From: Magnetospirillum aberrantis SpK
GTDB taxonomy: Bacteria > Pseudomonadota > Alphaproteobacteria > Rhodospirillales > Magnetospirillaceae
DNA: 64,000 nt
Reading direction: 5' to 3'
NCBI RefSeq assembly: GCF_011022235.1
Contig: NZ_JAAIYP010000007.1
Span: 124,001 to 188,000 of the forward strand
Position numbers and translations under genes: made by a program. The stretch's first letter is position 1. Each line of letters begins with the position of its first letter. Shown piece after piece: positions 32,295 through 42,126 of this stretch. The notes under the pieces are model-generated. The model saw nothing but the letters and a program-made list of their open reading frames with translations, did not search any database and was not told where the DNA came from.

Positions 32295-33604
32295 GGCTTG
32301 TCCTCGACGCCGATGTCGGCACGGGCCCGCCCCGCCTCGGCCCGGACCGACAAGGCATAGCCCAGACGTTCCCCGGCCTCGGCCACCGCCGTCGGGCGGT
32401 TATAAAGCGCCGCCGCCACGTCGGGCGCCACCACCAGGGACAGAACCCGGCCAGGACGCCCCCGCTGTGCCGACAGAACCCGGCGCAGCGCCTCGAGCGC
32501 CATGGAATCGGCGCAGGGGCCGTGGTTGCGTTCCTGGGTCAACTCGGCCAGCGACGGTCCCTTGCGCTCGCGGGTCATCTCGACCAATCCCAGCGGCGTG
32601 ACGCCGATAACGTGGGTGGCGACCGAATCGCGGGTCACCGCTTGCTTCAACGAGGCCACCAGCTTGAACAGCGCCCCCTTGCCCTTGCCGGTGGTGACGA
32701 AATCGACGACGATCTGACCGGCAATATTGCGCAGCCGCAACTGGCGAGCGATCACCGCCACCGCCTGGGTGTTGGCCTCGATCCCCGAGGCGCCGCCGGA
32801 ATCCACGTCGATGGCGGTCAAGGCCGCCGTCTGCTCGATGGTGACACGCCCGCCGCAAACCAGTGGGACCACCGGGTCCAGGGCGGCGGCGATGGCGTCC
32901 TCGACATCGTGAAGGTCGAACAGCGGTCCGTCGCGGTAATGCTCGACTGGACCGTCGAACACCGCCCTGGCGGCCGGCAGCAACACCGGGTCGTCCACCA
33001 GCACCCGCCCAACGCCGGGATTGTCGGCCAGCAGCCGGAGCAACGGATCGGGGCGCCACAACACCGCCGGCGCCCGCTCGCTTTCCGCGGCGTCCCCGAT
33101 CGCCGCCCACGTCGCGCGCAACGACAGCAACTCGGCCTCCAGCACGCCATCGGCGGCCGTGCTGGCATGAGTCCGCAGCACCACCCCCTCGTCCGGTTCC
33201 ATCAACGGTTCCAAACGTTCCAACAGGCGTTCGCGCTTTTCGTCGGACAGCTTGCGCGACACCGCAAGGCCCGGATGGCCAGGGGTATAGGTCAGAACGC
33301 GGCCGTTCAGCGAAATGTCGGCGGTCAACGCCGCCCCCTTGCCGCCCTGGGGGTCGGCCTTGACCTGGGCCAGCACCAGCGATCCCTGGGGCACCCCCTT
33401 GGCATGCAGGAAAGCCGGCTGGTCCTGGCCGATGTCGACGAACACCGCCCCCAGCTTGGGCGCCACCTCGACCACCCGGCCCAGCACCACGGCACCGGCC
33501 ATCAATTCCGGCCGGGCCAACACCAGATCGGCCAGACGGCCGTCACGCACCAGGGCGATCCGGGTTTCCCCCGGCCCCCACGACATCAAGATTTCAGTGG
33601 CCAT
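32291..33604 (-). CDS. rng: Ribonuclease E/G family protein without the zinc-link motif
   Basis: The protein has 437 residues. It begins [19 protein letters not shown], followed by an S1-like region ([19 protein letters not shown]). The RNase H-like catalytic core carries aspartates in [13 protein letters not shown] and QIVVDFV. ALVRD and [19 protein letters not shown] are family-typical. RNase E and G process and decay RNA from 5'-monophosphate ends. The CPxCxG zinc-link that joins dimers in RNase E/G is not present. The protein is also shorter than E. coli RNase G (about 490). The start at 33604 overlaps maf by 11 bases. Confidence 0.88.
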   Translation of the reverse strand: MATEILMSWGPGETRIALVRDGRLADLVLARPELMAGAVVLGRVVEVAPKLGAVFVDIGQDQPAFLHAKGVPQGSLVLAQVKADPQGGKGAALTADISLNGRVLTYTPGHPGLAVSRKLSDEKRERLLERLEPLMEPDEGVVLRTHASTAADGVLEAELLSLRATWAAIGDAAESERAPAVLWRPDPLLRLLADNPGVGRVLVDDPVLLPAARAVFDGPVEHYRDGPLFDLHDVEDAIAAALDPVVPLVCGGRVTIEQTAALTAIDVDSGGASGIEANTQAVAVIARQLRLRNIAGQIVVDFVTTGKGKGALFKLVASLKQAVTRDSVATHVIGVTPLGLVEMTRERKGPSLAELTQERNHGPCADSMALEALRRVLSAQRGRPGRVLSLVVAPDVAAALYNRPTAVAEAGERLGYALSVRAEAGRARADIGVEDKP

Positions 33605-34190
33605 GAAGCCCGACACCCTTGAACAGTTGCGCGGTCTCGAACAGCGCCAGGCCGACCACGTTGGAATAGGACCCACCCAGATAGCGCACCAGCGCCGCCG
33701 CCGATCCCTGGATGGCGTAGCCGCCGGCCTTGCCGTGCCATTCGCCCGAAGCCAGATAGGCGGCGATTTCGCCGTGATCCAGGCTCTTGAAGGTGACGAT
33801 GGTGGTGACGGAGCGGGTGTGAAGATACCCCTCGGGCGTCAGCAACGCGATGCCGCCATGGACGCGATGGCGCCGCCCCGACAACAGCGACAGGCAGCGT
33901 TTGGCGGTTCGCTCGTCCTCGGCCTTGGGCAGGATGCGGCGGCCACAGGCGACCACCGTGTCAGCCGCCAGGACGAACTTGCCGGGATGGCGCGCCGCCA
34001 CGGCGCGAGCCTTCTCCTCGGCCAAACGCATGGCGTGAGGCAACGGCAGTTCGCCTTTTTTCGGTGTTTCGTCCAGTTCGGCGGGATCGACGGCACCAGG
34101 GACAATGCCGATCTGTCGCAGCAGATCCAGACGGCGTGGAGAGGCGGAAGCCAGGATCAGTTCCGCGATCTCGACGGGTTCTCCCGTCAT
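33594..34190 (-). CDS. maf: Maf-like nucleotide pyrophosphatase
   Basis: The protein has 198 residues: LILASASPRRLDLLRQIG is the Maf signature near the start, KARAVAARHPGKFVLAADT and the GYAIQGSAAALV segment are also diagnostic. Maf proteins hydrolyse dTTP, UTP or modified nucleotides to monophosphates. The ATG shares bases with the infA stop (TGATG), and the 3' end overlaps the RNase gene. Confidence 0.94.
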   Translation of the reverse strand: MTGEPVEIAELILASASPRRLDLLRQIGIVPGAVDPAELDETPKKGELPLPHAMRLAEEKARAVAARHPGKFVLAADTVVACGRRILPKAEDERTAKRCLSLLSGRRHRVHGGIALLTPEGYLHTRSVTTIVTFKSLDHGEIAAYLASGEWHGKAGGYAIQGSAAALVRYLGGSYSNVVGLALFETAQLFKGVGLHGH

Positions 34191-34408
34191 CACTTGAATC
34201 GAAATGTAATGCGCCCCTTGGTCAGGTCATAGGGGGTCATCTCAACGTTGACCCGGTCGCCCGCCAGCACGCGGATGCGATTCTTGCGCATCTTGCCTGA
34301 AGTGTGGGCAAGAATCTCGATCTCATTGTCGAGCTTGACGCGGAACATCGCATTGGGCAGCAGTTCGACCACCGTACCCGAGAACTCGATCACGTCCTCT
34401 TTGGCCAT
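34190..34408 (-). CDS. infA: Translation initiation factor IF-1
   Basis: The protein has 72 residues: [40 protein letters not shown] and [20 protein letters not shown]. This is an intact single OB-fold IF-1. The ATG at 34408 is the universal start; four extra upstream codons were rejected. It opens the coupled chain infA-maf-rng-yacG-azlCD. Confidence 0.98.
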   Translation of the reverse strand: MAKEDVIEFSGTVVELLPNAMFRVKLDNEIEILAHTSGKMRKNRIRVLAGDRVNVEMTPYDLTKGRITFRFK

Positions 34409-34705
34409 CTTTCCTTCCATCGGCTGAAGCTTGAGGAATCGCGCGAAAAGTGAGCGTTCGAGACCGTAAGGTCAAGCGATTTCAGGGGATTTTCCATTCC
34501 CGCGACAGAGACCTGGAACGTTGCCCGGCAATACTCCGGCGTTTTCACCTACAGCATGCTGACTATCATCGACGCCACGCCGTGCCAGGATTCCGACCTG
34601 CCAGAGGTGATGAGACATCACCCACGGCGAACAGCCAAATACACCAATGGTAGACAATATATTGACGATATGCTATTTTATGACATAAAATTTAGGAGAC
34701 TTGCG
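34409..34705. promoter_or_regulatory. Divergent intergenic region upstream of infA and of a small cysteine-rich protein
   Basis: About 300 bases without a gene. The infA side has TTCCAT-rich sequence before the start. The other side turns AT-rich (ATATTGACGATATGCTATTTT, about 34659 onward), which looks like a promoter for the gene at 34706. No hairpin is evident. Confidence 0.4.
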
Positions 34706-35077
34706 ATGAACAAGCGCATAGCCCTTGTTGTCGCCGGTGTGCTTGCAGTTCTGATGGCAGCGAGTCTGTGGGGCGGCAAGACGGTAGCCCGTAGCGAGGA
34801 CTGCACGGCTTATCCCTCCGGCAGTTTCGAATCCCAACTATGTTACGCGAGAAATTGCGATAGGGGCGATACCTCCCAATGCGGTTTTGTTAATGCCTCG
34901 CCACGCCACCCCGCTCCGGTGATCAACGAGCGCTACAGCAAAGCCAGTTGCGAATCCGACTGTCGGCGCAGCCAGTCAGCATGCAGTAAATCGTGCTCCT
35001 TCGCCCTCGTGGAGGATCGGCCAGACTGCCGCAGGGAATGCGACAGGGAATACTCGACTTGCAAAAGGCGGTGCTGA
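34706..35077 (+). CDS. Small secreted cysteine-rich protein
   Basis: The protein has 123 residues. MNKRIALVVAGVLAVLMAASLWGG is a signal peptide or anchor. The mature region holds about 12 cysteines: EDCTAYPSGS, QLCYARNCDRGDTSQCGF, then SCESDCRRSQSACSKSCS and DCRRECDREYSTCKRRC. The C-terminal half shows a repeated CxxxC / CxxxC pattern like a helical disulfide hairpin. AGGAG lies 7 bases before the ATG. No family is recognised; a periplasmic metal or redox role is a guess. Its AT-rich leader differs from the neighbours. Confidence 0.65.
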   Translation: MNKRIALVVAGVLAVLMAASLWGGKTVARSEDCTAYPSGSFESQLCYARNCDRGDTSQCGFVNASPRHPAPVINERYSKASCESDCRRSQSACSKSCSFALVEDRPDCRRECDREYSTCKRRC

Positions 35078-35233
35078 ACGACGCGGACGACGACCGGCCT
35101 GATCATTTTCGAAAACGCTGGGCCGCTGAGCTGACGGCGAGCATTTGCTTCTGTTGTCGCCCCTCAACCGGACGCCCGTGAGATCAAACCCAGGGATAAC
35201 GTAGCAGAGGTTCCCCACCGGAAGCTCTTTCGC

Positions 35234-35680
35234 CTATTCCCGCGCCAGACTTTGGGTGGGGAAACGCTGGAGGATATGGCGCATCAACTCGTCACGCACC
35301 TGACGATAGGCGTCAAGCCGCGCCTCACGCGATCCTTCGACCAAGGTGGGGTCGAAGGTGGGCCAGAACTCGACCTCGCAGGAATTGGTGCGCGTCAGTT
35401 CGACCGCCTTGTGCTGGGCCTCGGGACTCAGGCTGACGATGACGTCGAAGCTGTCGTCCTCCAGTTCCTCGAAGGTCTTGGGCTTGTGGCGCGAGATGTC
35501 GATGCCGATTTCATCCATGACCTGGATGGCGAAGGGATCAACCAGGTCGGTCTTGACCCCCACCGAATCCACATAGACGCTTTTACCGTGGAAACGATGG
35601 AAGATGCCGGCCGCCATGGGAGAGCGGATGGCGTTGAAGGTGCAACAGAACAAGACGGCCGAAGGCAGGTCGCCGGCCAT
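35234..35680 (-). CDS. Low-molecular-weight phosphotyrosine phosphatase / ArsC-like protein
   Basis: The protein has 148 residues. The P-loop region is LFCCTFNAIRSPMAAGIF, a variant of C-x5-R-S with C and R present (CTFNAIRS). DEIGIDISRHKPKTFEEL and FWPTFDPT (general-acid Asp region) match the LMWP fold. It follows the UPF0262 gene with a gap of a single base and is the last gene of the hisG-hisD-UPF0262 chain. An upstream start at 35704 is possible. Its substrate is not evident. Confidence 0.85.
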   Translation of the reverse strand: MAGDLPSAVLFCCTFNAIRSPMAAGIFHRFHGKSVYVDSVGVKTDLVDPFAIQVMDEIGIDISRHKPKTFEELEDDSFDVIVSLSPEAQHKAVELTRTNSCEVEFWPTFDPTLVEGSREARLDAYRQVRDELMRHILQRFPTQSLARE

Positions 35681-35681
35681 G

Positions 35682-36155
35682 TCAGCCCCGGATATGCAGG
35701 ACACAGACCAGCGTGAACAATCGCCGGGCGGTGTCGAAATCCACGTCCACCTTGGCCCCCAGCCATTCCCTGAGCAGTTCCGAGCCCTCGTTGTGCAGAC
35801 CGCGCCGCCCCATGTCGATGGCTTCGATCTGCGACGGCGTCGCCTTCTTGATGGCCGAGTAGTAGCTCTCGCACATCAGGAAGTAATCCTTGACGATGGA
35901 TTGGAACGGCCGCAAAGGCAGCCCGAAATCCATCAGGTCGGTCCCCTCGGGCGTACGCACGTCGAACATCAGCCGGTTGTCGGCCAGACTGAGATGCAGA
36001 TGGTAGGGGCCGACGAACTCGCCGTGAGGAGCGAAGTAGTTCTCCTCCAGCAGGTCGTAGATGGCGATGTTGCGCTCGTGCTCGACCTCGGGCCGGCGCC
36101 GCACCATGGTCTTTTCGTCCAGTTGGACGTGTGCGATGCGGCTGCGGTGCGGCAC
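35682..36155 (-). CDS. UPF0262 family protein
   Basis: The protein has 157 residues starting at a GTG: IAHVQLDEKTMVRRRPEVEH, HGEFVGPYHLHLSLADNRL and IEAIDMGRRGLHNEGSELL match UPF0262, a family common in alphaproteobacteria and usually located between hisD and a tyrosine phosphatase, exactly as here. No biochemical function is known to me. Confidence 0.9.
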   Translation of the reverse strand: MPHRSRIAHVQLDEKTMVRRRPEVEHERNIAIYDLLEENYFAPHGEFVGPYHLHLSLADNRLMFDVRTPEGTDLMDFGLPLRPFQSIVKDYFLMCESYYSAIKKATPSQIEAIDMGRRGLHNEGSELLREWLGAKVDVDFDTARRLFTLVCVLHIRG

Positions 36156-36161
36156 CCGACC

Positions 36162-37463
36162 CTAGCCCCTGGGCAGGTTGAGCCTGAGCGCCACCGACAG
36201 GCCGTGGGCGCTCAACCCCTCGGCCCCGGCCAGGGCGACCGCCGCCGGCCCGATGGCCCGCAGGGAATCCGCGTCACAGCCCAGCATGGTGGTGCGCTTC
36301 ATGAAATCGTGCACGCCAAGCCCGGACGAGAACCGGGCCGAACGCGCGGTCGGCAGCACATGGTTGGGTCCGCCCACGTAATCGCCCACCGCTTCGGGGG
36401 TGTAGCGGCCGAGGAACATGGCGCCCGCGTTGCGGATCTTGGCGGCCAGGGCATCCGGGTCGGCCACCGCCAGTTCCAGGTGCTCGGGCGCCATCCGGTC
36501 CACCAGCGGCACGGCGGCCTCTAGGTCGGGAACCACGATGATGGCGCCGTGCGCCTCCCAGCTTTCGCGGGCGATGGCTGCGCGCGGCAGCACCGCCAGA
36601 TGGCCTTCGACAGCCCCGGCCACCCGGTCGGCGAAAGCGGCATCGTCGGTGATCAGGATGGATTGCGCGGCGGTGTCGTGCTCGGCCTGGCTGAGCAGGT
36701 CGGCGGCGATCCAGGACGGATCGTTGGCGCCGTCCGCCACCACCAGGATTTCCGATGGCCCGGCGATCATGTCGATGCCGACGGCACCGAACACCTGACG
36801 CTTGGCGGCGGCCACATAGGCGTTGCCGGGGCCGACGATCTTGTCCACCGGGCGGATGGTCGCGGTGCCAAAGGCCAAGGCGGCCACCGCCTGGGCACCG
36901 CCCACGCGATAGATTTCGTCCACACCGGCCAGACGGGCGGCGGCCAGGACCAGCGGATTAAGCTTGTCGTCGGGGGTGGGCACCACCATGACCAGACGTT
37001 CGACCCCGGCCACCTTGGCCGGAAGCGCGTTCATCAGCACGCTGGACGGATAGGCGGCGGTTCCGCCCGGCACGTAAAGGCCGGCGGCCTCGACCGCGCT
37101 CCAGCGACAGCCCAGCCGCACGCCCGCGGCGTCGGTATAGGCATAGCTTTCCGGCAATTGGCGACGGTGGAAATCGCGGATGCGTTCTGCCGCCAGTTCC
37201 AAGGAACGGACCAGTTCCGCGTCCACCTGGGCGACGGCGGCGTCCACCTCGGCGGTGGTGATGCGCAAGGTGTCGGCCGACAATTGGACCAGACGGTCGA
37301 AGCGCTTGGTGTACTCGACCACGGCGTCGTCGCCACGCTTGCGCACGTCGGCGATGATGGCGGCGACGGCGGCGTTCACGTCGGCGTCGTTTTCCCGCTT
37401 CATGTCCAGCAATTCGAGGAAGCGGTCCTCGAAATCGCCCTGGGATGCGTCAAGCCGCAACAT
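36162..37463 (-). CDS. hisD: Histidinol dehydrogenase
   Basis: This enzyme catalyses the last two oxidations of histidine synthesis (histidinol to histidine, NAD). The protein has 433 residues. [55 protein letters not shown] and [10 protein letters not shown] are diagnostic. Zinc and catalytic residues lie in LLSQAEHDT and MAPEHLEL, and GGPNHVLPT is also present. The start at 37463 overlaps hisG by 14 bases. Confidence 0.97.
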   Translation of the reverse strand: MLRLDASQGDFEDRFLELLDMKRENDADVNAAVAAIIADVRKRGDDAVVEYTKRFDRLVQLSADTLRITTAEVDAAVAQVDAELVRSLELAAERIRDFHRRQLPESYAYTDAAGVRLGCRWSAVEAAGLYVPGGTAAYPSSVLMNALPAKVAGVERLVMVVPTPDDKLNPLVLAAARLAGVDEIYRVGGAQAVAALAFGTATIRPVDKIVGPGNAYVAAAKRQVFGAVGIDMIAGPSEILVVADGANDPSWIAADLLSQAEHDTAAQSILITDDAAFADRVAGAVEGHLAVLPRAAIARESWEAHGAIIVVPDLEAAVPLVDRMAPEHLELAVADPDALAAKIRNAGAMFLGRYTPEAVGDYVGGPNHVLPTARSARFSSGLGVHDFMKRTTMLGCDADSLRAIGPAAVALAGAEGLSAHGLSVALRLNLPRG

Positions 37464-38118
37464 TGACGGCCTCCACGGCGGCACGGAACTTCTCGATCCA
37501 TCCGGTCAATTCGCCCGGACGGGTTTTGAGCGCCGCGCGGTTGACGATCAGCCGGCTCGTCACCTGGGCGATCACCTCGACCTCCTTGAGGCCGTTGGCC
37601 TTCATGGTCGAACCGGTGGACACCAGATCGACGATACGCGAGCAAAGCCCCAGGCTGGGCGCCAGTTCCATGGCGCCGTTCAGCTTGACACATTCCGCCT
37701 GGACACCGCGTTCGGCGAAGAACCGCTTGGTGGTCTCGGGATACTTGGTGGCGATGCGCACATGGCTCCAGCGGCGCGGATCGTCGTTTTCCGCCATGTC
37801 CACGGGTTCCGCCACCGACAACCGGCAGGCGCCGATGCCAAGGTCGAGCGGCGCGTAGATCTCGGGATAGTCGAATTCCATCAGCACGTCGTTGCCGGCG
37901 ACGCCCAAATGGGCCGCGCCAAAGGCGACGAAGGTGGCGACGTCGAACGACCGCACCCGGATGATGTCGATATGGGGATGGTTGGTGGCGAAACGCAACA
38001 GACGGGTCTTGGGATTGTCGAACTCCGCCTGCGGCTCGATGCCGGCGGCCCGCACCAAGGGCATGCATTCGTCGAGAATGCGCCCCTTGGGCAACGCGAT
38101 CACCAATTTGTCTTCCAT
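37450..38118 (-). CDS. hisG: ATP phosphoribosyltransferase, short (HisZ-dependent) form
   Basis: This is the first enzyme of histidine synthesis. At 222 residues it lacks the C-terminal regulatory domain of the long form, so it needs HisZ (not in the window) for activity and feedback. Landmarks are [33 protein letters not shown] and [18 protein letters not shown] (the phosphoribosyl-binding loop). The start at 38118 was chosen over a longer frame because [13 protein letters not shown] is the conserved N-terminus. Confidence 0.96.
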   Translation of the reverse strand: MEDKLVIALPKGRILDECMPLVRAAGIEPQAEFDNPKTRLLRFATNHPHIDIIRVRSFDVATFVAFGAAHLGVAGNDVLMEFDYPEIYAPLDLGIGACRLSVAEPVDMAENDDPRRWSHVRIATKYPETTKRFFAERGVQAECVKLNGAMELAPSLGLCSRIVDLVSTGSTMKANGLKEVEVIAQVTSRLIVNRAALKTRPGELTGWIEKFRAAVEAVNVAA

Positions 38119-38173
38119 CACCACGATCTCGGAACTCCGCGAAAGGGGGGCATCTTTACCCAAAAACCCCCCG

Positions 38174-39208
38174 CTATACCAGCCCCGCCAGCTTGGTCGC
38201 CAGCCAATGGCCAACCTTGGCCGCGCCTTTCGGGGTATTGTGCAGATAGTCGTAGAAGTCGCCCACTTCAAATGTCACTTCACGGGCCATGTCCAGGCAC
38301 ACCCAGCCTTGCTCGGCGCACACCTCGCGCAGGGCGGCGTTGAACGCGCTGACCCGGATATAATGATCCACGCCGTTCAGGCCACCTTCCTCGACCATCC
38401 CCAGAACCTTGCCGTCCACGACCTTGAAGTCGCCACGGGTCTGGGTCACGAACACCGGAACCGCGTCCATGTCGTGAGACAGCCGCGCCAGTTCACGCAG
38501 CCGATCCTTGTAGGAATCGATGTCCGCCGCAGCCTTGGACGGCCAGTCGGGCTCGACCGCGATGTCCGTCCACTGCGCTGTGTCATAATCTACCCGCTGG
38601 TGGGTCAACCGGGCACGGCGGGCGACGAACATGCCCACGACCTTGGTTCCCGCCTGCCACAGGGCGCTGTGCTGGCGGAACCATTTGATACGGCTGGAAT
38701 GACGAAGGGTGTCGACGGAACCACCGCCGGTGTGCACGTCGTTGAGGCCGACATAGAACAGCACGAATCGCGGCTTGAGCCCCGGCACATGGGGAAACCA
38801 TTCGGTCATGGCGCGCAGGTGGCCGATGGTGCTTTGCCCGTCGATGCCAGCATTGGCCACGACCACCGCGTGCCCGCGTTCCGCCAATTCGCGTTCCATC
38901 ACCGCTTGCCAGGTGGCATCGTCGGGCAGGTAAAGCTGGTTGGTGGTGCTGCCGCCGACGGTCAGGATGATGACTTGCGCCGGATCGACGCCGGGACCGC
39001 GAAAGCCCCATTGGTCACGCTGATAGGCGAAATCGCCGCCGCCCTCGTACAGGCTTCCGGCGGAGATGGTGGTCTTGAGGTTACGCACCAACCCCAACTG
39101 GTCCAAAGGTTCCGAACTGAACCATGTGCCGAACACCAGTTCGGCGACGACGGCCGCGCTCAGCAGCAGACCAAGGTTGACGGCGATAACGGTCAGAATC
39201 TTGCGCAT
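38174..39208 (-). CDS. Membrane-anchored SGNH/GDSL-type hydrolase
   Basis: The protein has 344 residues. A signal anchor spans 5-23 ([20 protein letters not shown]). SGNH blocks: [16 protein letters not shown] (catalytic Ser), [19 protein letters not shown] (Gly), [14 protein letters not shown] (Asn) and [16 protein letters not shown] (Asp-x-x-His). The active site is therefore complete and should face the periplasm. Such proteins are esterases or deacetylases acting on glycans or lipids. It lies upstream of hisG in the same direction, separated by 55 bases, but probably has a different role. Confidence 0.85.
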   Translation of the reverse strand: MRKILTVIAVNLGLLLSAAVVAELVFGTWFSSEPLDQLGLVRNLKTTISAGSLYEGGGDFAYQRDQWGFRGPGVDPAQVIILTVGGSTTNQLYLPDDATWQAVMERELAERGHAVVVANAGIDGQSTIGHLRAMTEWFPHVPGLKPRFVLFYVGLNDVHTGGGSVDTLRHSSRIKWFRQHSALWQAGTKVVGMFVARRARLTHQRVDYDTAQWTDIAVEPDWPSKAAADIDSYKDRLRELARLSHDMDAVPVFVTQTRGDFKVVDGKVLGMVEEGGLNGVDHYIRVSAFNAALREVCAEQGWVCLDMAREVTFEVGDFYDYLHNTPKGAAKVGHWLATKLAGLV

Positions 39209-39253
39209 TGCGCCTTATAGCCGCCTGGGCGGTAACGGTCAAATGAACCAAGG

Positions 39254-39288
39254 CGGGCGGAGGGGAAAGGGGGGAACCCCTCCGCCCG
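39254..39288 (-). terminator. Strong hairpin after the small periplasmic gene
   Basis: A 12-base perfect stem CGGGCGGAGGGG / CCCCTCCGCCCG lies just beyond the stop at 39298. It has no good T run on the minus strand (CCTTGGTT). Confidence 0.55.
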
Positions 39289-39297
39289 TCCCCTCGG

Positions 39298-39714
39298 TCA
39301 GCGCTGGACGGCGCCGGGACCGAACGCGGCGGGACCGAAGCCGCCCATGGCACAGCCACCGGGGCCGCCGAAGCCATGATGACGGCCGAACCGGCCCATC
39401 TGAAGGGCGCCCGAGGGACGGCCGAAAATCTTGTCGACCAGCGCGTGTTCGGCAATCGTGCCGTCAGCCTTGAGCAACTCGACGTCATAGGTGTCGGCGT
39501 CCTTTTCCGTCACCTTGCCGACCTTGAGGTCGCTGCGCATCTGGATCAGGCGGGCGGAAACCACAACCTTCATCTGTTCGGCGGTCAGCGGGGACGGCAA
39601 CTCGGCTTTGGCCGGCGGGGCGGGGGGAACCGGCGCGTTCTGGGCGCTGGCGTCGATGGCGCCAATACCAAGACCGATCAGGGCGGCGGCGGCGATACGG
39701 GTAAGAATCTTCAT
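39298..39714 (-). CDS. Small periplasmic protein with a Gly/Phe/His-rich tail
   Basis: The protein has 138 residues with signal peptide MKILTRIAAAALIGLGIGAIDASAQ. The central region PLTAEQMKVVVSARLIQMRSD and KADGTIAEHALVDKIFG is helical. The C-terminus MGRFGRHHGFGGPGGCAMGG is Gly-rich with His and a Cys, possibly metal-binding. GGAGGATGTC leads into the ATG. It is divergent from an OmpR/EnvZ-type pair, so it may be the target of that system. I recognise no named family. Confidence 0.68.
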   Translation of the reverse strand: MKILTRIAAAALIGLGIGAIDASAQNAPVPPAPPAKAELPSPLTAEQMKVVVSARLIQMRSDLKVGKVTEKDADTYDVELLKADGTIAEHALVDKIFGRPSGALQMGRFGRHHGFGGPGGCAMGGFGPAAFGPGAVQR

Positions 39715-39867
39715 GACATCCTCCGATGGGGGAAATGAGTGGGGAAGAACCGATGGCCTCATTCCACCGCCGGCGTGTAACAGGACGATTGTGAAAATGG
39801 TAACGACGGGTATCGTCTCTGTTACCCGCCGTTACCAACTTCCACGACGGAAAACCCGGCCTCGCGC

Positions 39868-39925
39868 TATACTGAAGCCGAGGAAAGCCAACCCCATATA
39901 CTGAAGCCATGGAAAACCAACCCCA
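39868..39925. repeat. Tandem duplication of a 29-base unit across the response-regulator start codon
   Basis: Copy 1 (39868-39896) and copy 2 (39897-39925) match at 26 of 29 positions; both begin TATACTGAAGCC and end CCAACCCCA. The ATG at 39909 lies in copy 2, where GA of copy 1 is replaced by AT. Copy 1 carries GAGGAAA at the equivalent position, which can act as ribosome site. Confidence 0.9.
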
Positions 39926-40649
39926 CATCCTGGTGGTCGACGACGACCGCGAAATCCGCGATCTGCTGGCCCGCTTCCTGGACAAACACGGTCTGCGCGT
40001 CACCACCGCCAAGGACGGCGTCGAGATGGAGCGCGCCCTGGCCGATTGGCCCATCGACCTGGTGGTGCTGGACCTGATGATGCCGGGCGAGGACGGGCTG
40101 AGCCTGACACGCCGGCTGCGCGGCCAGGGCGTGGTGGTCCCCATCGTCATGCTGACCGCCATGGGCGAGGACACCGACCGCATCGTCGGATTGGAGATGG
40201 GGGCCGACGACTACGTTCCCAAGCCGTTCAACCCACGCGAATTGCTGGCCCGCATCAAGGCGGTGCTGCGGCGGGCCCAGCCGGGCGGCACCCCTGTCCC
40301 CTCCTCCGCTCCGATGGCGGAAGGTAGTGGGCAACGATACCGTTTCCAGGATTGGGTCCTGGACGTGGCGACCCGCGACCTTCTGGGCGCCGACGGCGTG
40401 GTGACCACCTTGTCGGCCGGCGAATTCGACCTGTTGCTGGCTTTCGTCGAACATCCGCGCCGGGTGCTGTCCCGCGACCAGTTGCTGGACTTCGCCCGTG
40501 GCCGACAGGCTATTCCCTTCGACCGCTCCATCGACATCCAGGTCAGCCGGCTGCGCCGCAAGCTGGGCGACGACGCCAAGGACCCGCAACTGATCAAGAC
40601 CGTGCGCGGTGGCGGCTACCTGTTCACGCCCGAGGTGACGCGGTCATGA
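39909..40649 (+). CDS. OmpR/PhoB-family response regulator
   Basis: The protein has 246 residues. The receiver domain has the acidic pocket HILVVDDDREIRD, the phospho-acceptor Asp in LVVLDLMMPGEDGLS, the Thr in VMLTAMGE and the Lys in VPKPFNPREL. The C-terminal winged helix (EFDLLLAFVEHPRRVLSRDQLLD, IQVSRLRRKLGDD) binds DNA. The gene ends ATGA into the kinase gene. Divergence from the small periplasmic gene suggests that gene as a target. Confidence 0.95.
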   Translation: MENQPHILVVDDDREIRDLLARFLDKHGLRVTTAKDGVEMERALADWPIDLVVLDLMMPGEDGLSLTRRLRGQGVVVPIVMLTAMGEDTDRIVGLEMGADDYVPKPFNPRELLARIKAVLRRAQPGGTPVPSSAPMAEGSGQRYRFQDWVLDVATRDLLGADGVVTTLSAGEFDLLLAFVEHPRRVLSRDQLLDFARGRQAIPFDRSIDIQVSRLRRKLGDDAKDPQLIKTVRGGGYLFTPEVTRS

Positions 40650-42022
40650 GGTTCAAGGTCTTGCCGGACACCCTTTTGGGCCGGACCGCGCTGGTCCTGG
40701 TGGCGGCGCTGGTCGGAGCGTTGGGAGCCGCCCTGCTCACCTTCGCCAACCAACGTTCCGAGGCGCTGGCCGCCTTGGGCGGACGCAACGCCGCTGAACG
40801 GGTGGCGTCCATGGTCAATCTTTTGGAAAGCACCGCCCCCGAGGCCCGGCGGATCACCTTGCACAACATGGACACCCCCGGCTTCCGTGCCGGCTGGGGC
40901 GTCAACCCGGTGGTGCCCGAGAACAGCGACCCGGACGGGCTGGGCGCGGCGGTGGCCCGCCATCTGGGGAAGCACCTCGAAGGCCACGAGATCCGCGTCT
41001 CGATCAAACCGCCGCCGGAACCGCCACCGTCCGAGGAAACCGGCCGGCGCTACAGCCGCGGACGGGGAATGATGGGCGGCTTCGGCTTCGTCCATGGCCC
41101 GGCCTTGCGCATCTCGGTACGGCTGGTGGACGATTCTTGGTTGAACGTGATGGTGCCGCTTGAAGGCGGCGAAACCATGTGGCAACCGCGTTTCCTGGTC
41201 CTGCTGCTCGGCGTGCTCGCCATGGTCACCGGCGCCGCCCTGTGGGCCGTCCGCCGCGCCGCCCGCCCCTTCGCCACCTTCGCCGCCGCCGCCGAGCGGC
41301 TGGGCACCGACGTCGCCGCGCCGCCGCTGCCGGAAAAAGGCCCGCGCGAGATCCGGGCCGCCGCCCACGCCTTCAACGTCATGCAGGCACGCATCCGCCG
41401 CTTCGTCGAAGACCGCACCCAAATGCTGGCGGCCATCAGCCACGACCTGCGCACGCCGATCACCCGCATGCGGCTCAGGGCCGAATTCGTCGAGGATGAC
41501 GGGGAACGGGCCAAGATGCTGGCCGACCTGGAAGAGATGGAGCACATGATCGCCGCCACCTTGGCCTTCGCCCGCGACGACGCCACGCGAGAGGCGCGCC
41601 GGCCGGTGGATGTCGCCGCCCTGGTCCAGGGATTGGCAGACGATCTGGGCGCCAGTTACGACGGTCCCGAGCGTCTGGTGCTGCCGGCCGGTCCGCTGGC
41701 GCTGAAACGGCTGATGGCGAACCTTTTGGACAACGCCCGCAAATACGGCGGCAACACCCGCGCGACCTTGTCCGAAACCGGCAGCACGGTAACGGTCACC
41801 GTCGACGATGATGGCCCCGGCATCCCGGAAGCGGAATTCGAACGGGTCTTCGCCCCCTTCGTCCGGCTCGAGGCCAGCCGTAACCGCGAGACCGGCGGCA
41901 CCGGGCTGGGATTGTCGGTGGCGCGGGCCGCCGCCCGCGCCCACGGTGGCGACATCACTTTGTCCAACCGGCCGGAAGGCGGTCTCAGGGTCACCCTGAC
42001 CCTTCCCCGCCCACGAAACTGA
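40646..42022 (+). CDS. Sensor histidine kinase (EnvZ-like)
   Basis: The protein has 458 residues. Helices near 12-33 and 183-203 enclose a periplasmic domain containing an acidic/basic Pro-rich stretch (PPPEPPPSEETGRRYSRGRG). HAMP follows. The H-box is MLAAISHDLRTPITRMRLR, the N-box LMANLLDNARKYGG, then DDDGPGIPEAEFERVF and TGGTGLGLSVARAAARAHGG. It overlaps the regulator gene by 4 bases. The ligand is unknown. Confidence 0.94.
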   Translation: MRFKVLPDTLLGRTALVLVAALVGALGAALLTFANQRSEALAALGGRNAAERVASMVNLLESTAPEARRITLHNMDTPGFRAGWGVNPVVPENSDPDGLGAAVARHLGKHLEGHEIRVSIKPPPEPPPSEETGRRYSRGRGMMGGFGFVHGPALRISVRLVDDSWLNVMVPLEGGETMWQPRFLVLLLGVLAMVTGAALWAVRRAARPFATFAAAAERLGTDVAAPPLPEKGPREIRAAAHAFNVMQARIRRFVEDRTQMLAAISHDLRTPITRMRLRAEFVEDDGERAKMLADLEEMEHMIAATLAFARDDATREARRPVDVAALVQGLADDLGASYDGPERLVLPAGPLALKRLMANLLDNARKYGGNTRATLSETGSTVTVTVDDDGPGIPEAEFERVFAPFVRLEASRNRETGGTGLGLSVARAAARAHGGDITLSNRPEGGLRVTLTLPRPRN

Positions 42023-42126
42023 ACCCACGCGACAATTCGATTCTTTTCGCCGTTGGACGACGGAAGCGCACAGTGGGAGAATGCCAACAGGTTGGGGGAC
42101 GGGGCGTCCACCCGAGGGAGAACAGG

